A DNA stretch of 52,714 nucleotides, taken from NCBI RefSeq assembly GCF_023051105.1, contig NZ_JALKIL010000033.1:1-52714 (forward strand). Direction: 5' to 3'. How positions within the stretch are numbered: position 1 is the stretch's first letter; each line of letters begins with the position of its first letter. The notes under the pieces were generated by a model. The model saw only the letters and a list, made by a program, of their open reading frames with translations. It did no database searches and was not told the DNA's origin. Origin of the DNA: Anaerobiospirillum sp. NML120449. Its GTDB lineage: Bacteria; Pseudomonadota; Gammaproteobacteria; Enterobacterales; Succinivibrionaceae. Positions 47,838 to 52,714 of this stretch are shown piece by piece. The position numbers and the translations under genes are program-made.

Positions 47838-48446
47838 ATGACGATAAACAAAGATCTGGAAGATCCTGCAGCCGCCAGTGATCATGCTATCGTCGAAATG
47901 GTGCAGCAAGGCAATAAAGAGGCCTACAACATACTTGTGCTCAGGTATCAGCATAAGGTGTGCGAAGTTGCTTTCCGTTACGTGCACAATCATGTTGATG
48001 CCAACGATGTGGCACAGGAAGCTTTTATCAGGGCTTACAGAGCTCTGGGAAACTTCAGGGGCGAGAGCTCCTTTTATACCTGGCTTTACCGTATTGTCTG
48101 CAATACGGCCAAGTCCTATCTGGAGCAGAATCAGAAGCATCGTATGACACTTGATGTCGACGATCCTGATTTTGACAACCAGCAGGTTTCCCGGGGGCTT
48201 CTGACCAATGCAGAGAGTCCTGACAGTCTTATTGAATCAGATGAGCTGCACGATCTGATTATTCAGGCAATGAACGAACTGCCTGAGGAATTAAAACGAG
48301 CCATTCTGCTGAGAGAAGTAGAGGAGCTGTCGTATGAGGAAATTGCCTCATTGATGGACACTCCAAAAGGTACTGTAAGATCGCGTATTTTCCGCGCCCG
48401 TCAGTACATAGAAGAAAAGATGGCTCAGTTTTCACAAGGAAATTAG
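47838..48446 (+). CDS. rpoE: Sigma factor RpoE (sigma-E)
   Basis: ECF sigma factor for envelope stress, 202 residues (191 in E. coli). Region 2 reads DANDVAQEAFIRAYRALGNFRGESSFYTWLYRI (about 54-86); region 4 reads LSYEEIASLMDTPKGTVRSRIFRARQ (about 168-193). TGGAAGG precedes the ATG. First of rpoE-rseA, 12 bp apart, facing nadB. Confidence 0.96.
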   Translation: MTINKDLEDPAAASDHAIVEMVQQGNKEAYNILVLRYQHKVCEVAFRYVHNHVDANDVAQEAFIRAYRALGNFRGESSFYTWLYRIVCNTAKSYLEQNQKHRMTLDVDDPDFDNQQVSRGLLTNAESPDSLIESDELHDLIIQAMNELPEELKRAILLREVEELSYEEIASLMDTPKGTVRSRIFRARQYIEEKMAQFSQGN

Positions 48447-48458
48447 CTGGAGCATTTT

Positions 48459-49184
48459 ATGCAAAACCTTTCATCAAAAACTAACGAGCATCTTCAGAAC
48501 GCCTCGGATCTTTTTGATGGACGTTGCCATCAGCAGTCATCCGGGATGACTGAACTGCTCTCCTCAGATGAGGTCAAGTCTCATCTCAAAAACTGGGCAT
48601 TAATCAGAAGCTCCTTACGTAATGAGCTGCCTGAAAAGATCGACCTTAACTTTTCTGACAAGGTCATGGCCGCCATTGCAAAGGAAGACATGGAAAAGGC
48701 CTGGGTTCCTCCATACGACGACACAGCCGATCTGCCTTCCTCACTCAGGGTTTCCTTTAACAGCGCTGCTGACATATCAGGCGCTCAGGACAGTGCTGAG
48801 GGTGCTGCAGCCGCATCAACCCGTCCTTTACTGCGCATGCTCAATCTCAAGAAGGCCGGTGTTTTCGCCTCTCAGATTGCCATTGCTGCAACCGTTGCTT
48901 CCGTAGCCGTCATCGGACTGCAGACCTACAATGCCTCATCCCCTGTCATGGAGAGCGTTGCCTCTACTGCCGCCACCAATGTCGGTCCTGTTGTTGGTCT
49001 GAGCCTTGCCAGCTATCAGAACAGCGACAATGAGATGATGATCAATCTCGACGCTGTCCAGGAAAATGGCGAAATGATCGCCCCTGGCTATCAGGCTGAT
49101 CTCAAGCAGAAGCAGAAAGAAGAGCTTGATAAGATCAATGTCTATGTAAGAGGTTATGTTCTGGACACAGCCTCCAACAAGTAA
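48459..49184 (+). CDS. rseA: Anti-sigma factor RseA
   Basis: Single-span inner-membrane protein that holds sigma-E until cleaved by DegS and RseP. 241 residues (216 in E. coli). The N-terminal part has the LSSDEVKSHLKNWALIRSSLRNE pattern of the sigma-binding domain; a hydrophobic stretch lies at about 137-156 (ASQIAIAATVASVAVIG); the periplasmic part follows. Identity rests on this layout and on its position directly after rpoE. A terminator follows it. Confidence 0.9.
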   Translation: MQNLSSKTNEHLQNASDLFDGRCHQQSSGMTELLSSDEVKSHLKNWALIRSSLRNELPEKIDLNFSDKVMAAIAKEDMEKAWVPPYDDTADLPSSLRVSFNSAADISGAQDSAEGAAAASTRPLLRMLNLKKAGVFASQIAIAATVASVAVIGLQTYNASSPVMESVASTAATNVGPVVGLSLASYQNSDNEMMINLDAVQENGEMIAPGYQADLKQKQKEELDKINVYVRGYVLDTASNK

Positions 49185-49207
49185 GCTTCAAACAGTTACT
49201 TGCTGAA

Positions 49208-49247
49208 CAAAAAAGCCTGCTTTCCTGACGGAATGCAGGTTTTTTTA
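49208..49247 (+). terminator. Terminator between rseA and rseB
   Basis: A long hairpin (AAAAGCCTGCTTTCC / GGAATGCAGGTTTT, one mismatch and one U-G pair, TGAC loop) followed by a T run. It would reduce or stop read-through into rseB. Confidence 0.85.
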
Positions 49248-49567
49248 TGCCCTTTTCAAACCGGCTGCGTCCCGCGCCCCGATCTGAACCTGCCAGGACG
49301 CAGCGCGCTGCCTGGCCGCCATGGCCGGCCTTGCCAGCCCGATGCCGGCCAGGCATGCCCTGGCGGCCTGCTTGCTGACTTTGCGCAGCTGCTGTGCTCA
49401 TTCATGACAAGGCAGTCAGACAATGTCTGTTTCATAAGATAGAATAAGATGGTGCTGCATTCATGCAGTTGCGCGATCCGGATACTGGAGTGCAGCTGTG
49501 TCCTGCAGCTGGACTGCCACACAATGGTAATAACAGTGCTGCAGAGCAGCCGCAAAATGGTGATCTT

Positions 49568-50881
49568 ATGAAGCTCAAATCTGTTTTGGTACTTTCTGCG
49601 CTCTCAGGCATGCTGATGTCCTCAGCTGCCATGGCAGAAACGAGATCGGCCGGCCTGAATCTGCTGCAGGGGCCTGCCTGGGGCAGTGCGCCGGTCAGGG
49701 CACTGGAAGACAGTGGCGATGCCACTTTGCAGTGTATGGATTCTTTCAATGAGAGCAGAGACAAGGTTCAGTCAGCAACCACCCAGTCAGTAATCATTTT
49801 TTCAGGCTCCAACAATGTCATTGCGCCTTATATCACTCTGCAGAGCAATGGCCTCAACGGCAAGCACTATGTGCTCTGGCAAAGCCTCAACGGTGAAGTG
49901 CGCGGCTATGCCCTGCGTGATGGCAAAGGCTTTGATTATGCCAACAGTGCCGGCAGCTCTCATCCTCTTACCTGGCATCCTACCCTGATCTGGGACAATC
50001 TTTTTGGCAGCCGCAAGGAGCTTAAGAACTATTCCTGTGTGCTGACCGGCCGTACCCGTGTTATGGGCAGAGGTGTAAGTCTTATCCGTCTTATTCCTCA
50101 GGAGGGTCTGAGATATTCATTTATCCTGGCCAAGGAAGATGAATCTGACTTTCCTATTGAGCTGACCATTGTAGACAGCAAGGGAACGGTTTCAGGAAGA
50201 CTTACCACCATGGACAGCCGCATTATTGGCGGCATTGATTTTCCAATTGCCGATGCCGTTTTTGACAAGGCCGAAAAGGGAGAGGCTGATTTTGAGGCGC
50301 GCCGATCATCCGTAAGGCATGATAAAAACGACAGCAGGGACGAAAATGACAGCTCCATAACAGCCCGGCAGTCAGGCCAGACTGCCAGCATGCTGGCAGA
50401 CAGCGTCCAGCTCAGCACCCCGCCCTGTGCCGATGGCGATGACAAGTGTAAGCAGACAACCGGAGCGGAAAGCGCTCTTGCCGGTGGCGCTCTGAGTACA
50501 GATACCACAAGTCAGGCCGGCGCCTCACTTAATGCCTCAGGCAGAGATGGCCGTCTTGCTGCCTCAGCTGACAAGAAGCAGACTGATATTCCGCACAACC
50601 GCAAAAAAATCTGGCAAGAGCTTAGTATCCCTGATGTCTATACTCTGGCCTCAACAGGTGACTATCCCGAGGGCGGCCCGGAGTGCATTTATCAGGAGTT
50701 CTCCGATGGTCTGACTTCATTTCGAGTTTATCGCAACAAGCGAAGCTCTATTTTCTACCCTGTCTTAAGCAATGGCACCCTGACCATTGTCAGAAAGAAC
50801 AGCTCCTCGCATGAGTATTCTGTTGTGGGCGAAGTTCCTGTAAGTCTTGCCGAATACGTCCTCAAGCGCATTCATGACTGA
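49568..50881 (+). CDS. rseB: Periplasmic sigma-E regulator RseB, with linker insertion
   Basis: RseB binds RseA in the periplasm and shields it from proteolysis. 437 residues against about 318 in E. coli. Signal peptide at residues 1-23 (cut after AMA). The N-terminal lipoprotein-like domain includes KHYVLWQSLNGEVRG and RVMGRGVSLIRLIPQ; the C-terminal domain ends with LSIPDVYTLASTGDYPEGGPECIYQEFSDGLTSFRVY. Between them about 110 residues rich in Ser, Asp, Ala and Gly are inserted (about 240-350). Start 49568 is set by the signal peptide. 383 bp and a terminator separate it from rseA; rseC does not follow. Confidence 0.9.
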   Translation: MKLKSVLVLSALSGMLMSSAAMAETRSAGLNLLQGPAWGSAPVRALEDSGDATLQCMDSFNESRDKVQSATTQSVIIFSGSNNVIAPYITLQSNGLNGKHYVLWQSLNGEVRGYALRDGKGFDYANSAGSSHPLTWHPTLIWDNLFGSRKELKNYSCVLTGRTRVMGRGVSLIRLIPQEGLRYSFILAKEDESDFPIELTIVDSKGTVSGRLTTMDSRIIGGIDFPIADAVFDKAEKGEADFEARRSSVRHDKNDSRDENDSSITARQSGQTASMLADSVQLSTPPCADGDDKCKQTTGAESALAGGALSTDTTSQAGASLNASGRDGRLAASADKKQTDIPHNRKKIWQELSIPDVYTLASTGDYPEGGPECIYQEFSDGLTSFRVYRNKRSSIFYPVLSNGTLTIVRKNSSSHEYSVVGEVPVSLAEYVLKRIHD

Positions 50882-50902
50882 AAGACGGACATATAGCGCC
50901 CC

Positions 50903-50958
50903 TGAGCCAGCCCCGTAAGGCGGGCATGACTGAGCCAGCACGGTAAGGCGGGCATGAC
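50903..50958. repeat. Two 28-bp direct repeats after rseB
   Basis: TGAGCCAGCCCCGTAAGGCG at 50903 recurs at 50931 with two changes (period 28), 20 bp after the rseB stop. Confidence 0.85.
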
Positions 50959-51059
50959 ACAATGCGGCCATGCTGCTGTGCCGCCCGCCCGGCCGGCTTG
51001 CCTTACTGGGCGTGCATGATTTCGGGGAATGCAAGGGTTAATTTCAAAAGGTATGTTCA

Positions 51060-51800
51060 GTGAGCACCAAGTACTTTGTAATCAGTCTTAAGAAGTCAGT
51101 TGAAAGACGAGCAAGCATCTCTTCAATTCTGTCCAGTCAGGGCGTGGATTTTGAAATCTTTGACGCCACTTATGGCAAGGAGATGACTCCTGAGGAGCAG
51201 GCTCTGTTTCACAGCGGATCCGATCCTGTCCTGAACATGAAGGCAGGCCGCAGTGTGTCCATTGGCGGCTCTCTTTCGCCAGCTGAAAAGGGCTGCGCTC
51301 TGTCGCACCTGAGACTGTATCAGCACATCCTTGATCAGGGCCTTGAGCATGCCGTCATTATGGAAGATGATGTCCAGCCTCATCCTGATGCCTTTGAGGC
51401 TGTAGCCAGAGTGGACTGCATCAAAGAGTCATGGGATGTCATCAACTTCTCCTCAGATTACGGCATTCGCAGTCTGCCAGGAGCCCGCAAATACTTCTTC
51501 AGGGAGGATAAGAACTTCTACTTCCAGCGTCTGGGCATGCGCAACGATGTACTTGATGCCATCTTCAATACCAGGCGTATTGTACTGTTCAACATGATGT
51601 ACATAGTTACTGCATCAGCATGTCGCAAACTGCTGGAAATTGGCTATCCTGTGCGCTTGCCAGCGGATTATCTTAATGGCATTATTGCCTGGAATAATTT
51701 AAAAACCTTTGCGGTTTTTCCGCATAATCACTTCTATGCTGAGCCGGTTTTCGAATCAACCATTGGTGATCGCGCTGACCATAAAATTACCCGTCTTTAG
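51060..51800 (+). CDS. GT25 glycosyltransferase
   Basis: Family 25 transferase (the LOS beta-galactosyltransferase/LgtB type), 246 residues, cytoplasmic face. KYFVISLKKSVERRASISSIL at the start, SLSPAEKGCALSHLRLYQHIL, VIMEDDVQPHPD with the acidic metal site, and a C-terminal VRLPADYLNGI region. The start is GTG at 51060 with AAGGT about eight bases upstream; no in-frame ATG is near. Its neighbour at 51886 is a tandem copy. It comes after the rseB unit. Confidence 0.85.
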   Translation: MSTKYFVISLKKSVERRASISSILSSQGVDFEIFDATYGKEMTPEEQALFHSGSDPVLNMKAGRSVSIGGSLSPAEKGCALSHLRLYQHILDQGLEHAVIMEDDVQPHPDAFEAVARVDCIKESWDVINFSSDYGIRSLPGARKYFFREDKNFYFQRLGMRNDVLDAIFNTRRIVLFNMMYIVTASACRKLLEIGYPVRLPADYLNGIIAWNNLKTFAVFPHNHFYAEPVFESTIGDRADHKITRL

Positions 51801-51885
51801 TCCTGAAAAGATCTTCAGCTCCGGTAATCATCAAGCCTGTGCCACGCCAGTCATAGGGAGCAATTAACAGTTTAAGGAGATTTCG

Positions 51886-52533
51886 GTGAGTGCCAGGTAC
51901 TTTGTAATCAGTCTTAAGAAGTCTGCAGACAGGCGTGAAAACATCTCGTCTGTGCTCAGAGCACATGGTGTGAACTTTGAAATCTTTGATGCCTCATACG
52001 GGGTTGAGCTTACAGACCAGGAGCGGGCTCTGTTTTCCAATGAGGATCATTGCGACCTCCACCTGATCAACGGCACCACAGTCAGGGTGGCCGATCAGCT
52101 GACTCCATCTGAAATGGGCTGCGCCCTGTCGCATCTGAGACTGTATCAGCACATTATTGACCAGGGGCTTGAGTATGCTGTCGTCATGGAGGACGATGCC
52201 CAGCCGCATCCAGATGTCTTTGAGGCCATTGAACATCTTGACTGCATCACAGAGCCATGGGACATAGTCAACTTCAGCGAAGATCACAACGGTATCAAAT
52301 CTCTGCCTCTTGCCCGCAGGTATTATTTCCGCGACGACAAAAGCTTCTATTTCCGCCGTCTGGGAATGCGCAATGATTATCTTGATGCCCGCGTCAATGC
52401 CCGTCATCTGGTGGCCGTCACTGCCCTGTATGTGATAACTGCCAAAGCCTGCCGCAGGCTTATTGAGCTTGGCTATCCTGTAAGACTGCCGTCTGACTAT
52501 CTGTCAGGCATGATTGGCTTTAAGGAACTGTAA
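51886..52533 (+). pseudogene. Second GT25 gene, truncated by an IS
   Basis: Closely related to the gene at 51060, also starting with GTG, with AAGGAG seven bases upstream. YFVISLKKSADRRENISSVL, GCALSHLRLYQHII and VVMEDDAQPHPD are intact. Homology ends at VRLPSDYLSGMIG (about 52518); then four unrelated codons and a stop. The last 30 residues of the sister protein, from AWNNLKTF on, are missing. ISAzo13-like sequence follows at once, so insertion is the likely cause. The catalytic part is complete, so some activity may remain. Confidence 0.8.
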
Positions 52534-52537
52534 GCAA

Positions 52538-52714
52538 TTAAATTGATCTTTTAAAACCATTGATTCGATAGTTCCAGAGAGGAAATGGCCCAATGGGTTC
52601 CATGTCTATCGATTTCATCTGGGCATCACTGATTTTGATGCCTGTTTCATAGCTGTTGAAATCTGGTACGCACTTTACTGTGAGACCAGTTGTTGTTTTG
52701 GTAGAACCAATAAG
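52538..52714 (-). CDS. ISAzo13-like transposase, C-terminal part, cut by window end
   Basis: 58 codons and a stop on the minus strand, too short for a simple ORF search. The translation contains STKTTTGLTVKCV, SYETGIKISDAQMKSID and PLWNYRING, the C-terminal pattern of ISAzo13-family DDE transposases (Pfam DDE_Tnp_ISAZ013). The rest lies beyond the window. The IS end is probably near 52518, inside the GT25 gene. Confidence 0.75.
   Translation of the reverse strand, partial: LIGSTKTTTGLTVKCVPDFNSYETGIKISDAQMKSIDMEPIGPFPLWNYRINGFKRSI

Overview
The window is a chromosomal segment of a Gram-negative gammaproteobacterium. Gene order and protein resemblance point to Aeromonadales/Succinivibrionaceae (Succinivibrio, Anaerobiospirillum or Ruminobacter-like); this is an inference, since no rRNA is present. 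Enterobacterial-type neighbourhoods are kept: cysS facing ppiB-lpxH, nadB facing rpoE-rseA-rseB, and a complete S10 plus spc ribosomal-protein cluster. Lipid A and heptosyltransferase-type genes show an outer membrane with LPS or LOS.

Layout. 1-9.9 kb: a 44-bp tandem array, the queuosine-precursor transporter yhhQ, a greatly enlarged ybjD-like OLD-family ATPase/Toprim gene, a GT9 glycosyltransferase, yicC and ddl. 10-19 kb: msbA, queH, pyrE (with a probable UTP-type attenuator), cysS, ppiB, lpxH and trxA. 19-20.4 kb: a GT2 glycosyltransferase and a small AT-rich ORF. 20.5-32.1 kb: the S10 operon (rpsJ to rpsQ) with its own promoter and terminator, then the spc operon (rplN to secY-rpmJ). The alpha operon (rpsM-rpsK-rpsD-rpoA-rplQ), which normally follows, is absent; a terminator ends the cluster directly after rpmJ.

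32.2-45.6 kb is an accessory surface-polysaccharide region: an AT3/SGNH acyltransferase, three related GT8 glycosyltransferases (the first split by an IS4/IS1634-like element), rfbB, rfbC, rfbA and a GT2 gene. 45.7-50.9 kb: nadB, then rpoE-rseA-rseB with a textbook sigma-E promoter. 51-52.7 kb: two tandem GT25 genes, the second cut short next to a partial ISAzo13-like transposase at the window edge.

Two themes stand out. First, short tandem arrays with periods of about 18-52 bp lie in many intergenic regions. Three of them (behind rfbC, rfbB and the GT2 gene at 44.6 kb) run into the neighbouring gene's stop codon, as if seeded there. Second, conserved proteins carry low-complexity Ala/Pro/His-rich tails or insertions (YbjD, MsbA, QueH, LpxH, RseB, the acyltransferase), and some of these tails are themselves in-frame tandem repeats (18 nt in lpxH, 33 nt in the acyltransferase). 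A single tandem-duplication process acting at gene 3' ends could account for both.

Functionally, much of the window serves the envelope: lipid A synthesis and flipping (lpxH, msbA), peptidoglycan precursor (ddl), dTDP-sugar supply (rfbABC), sugar transfer (GT2, GT8, GT9, GT25), O-acylation, and the sigma-E stress circuit that monitors the envelope.
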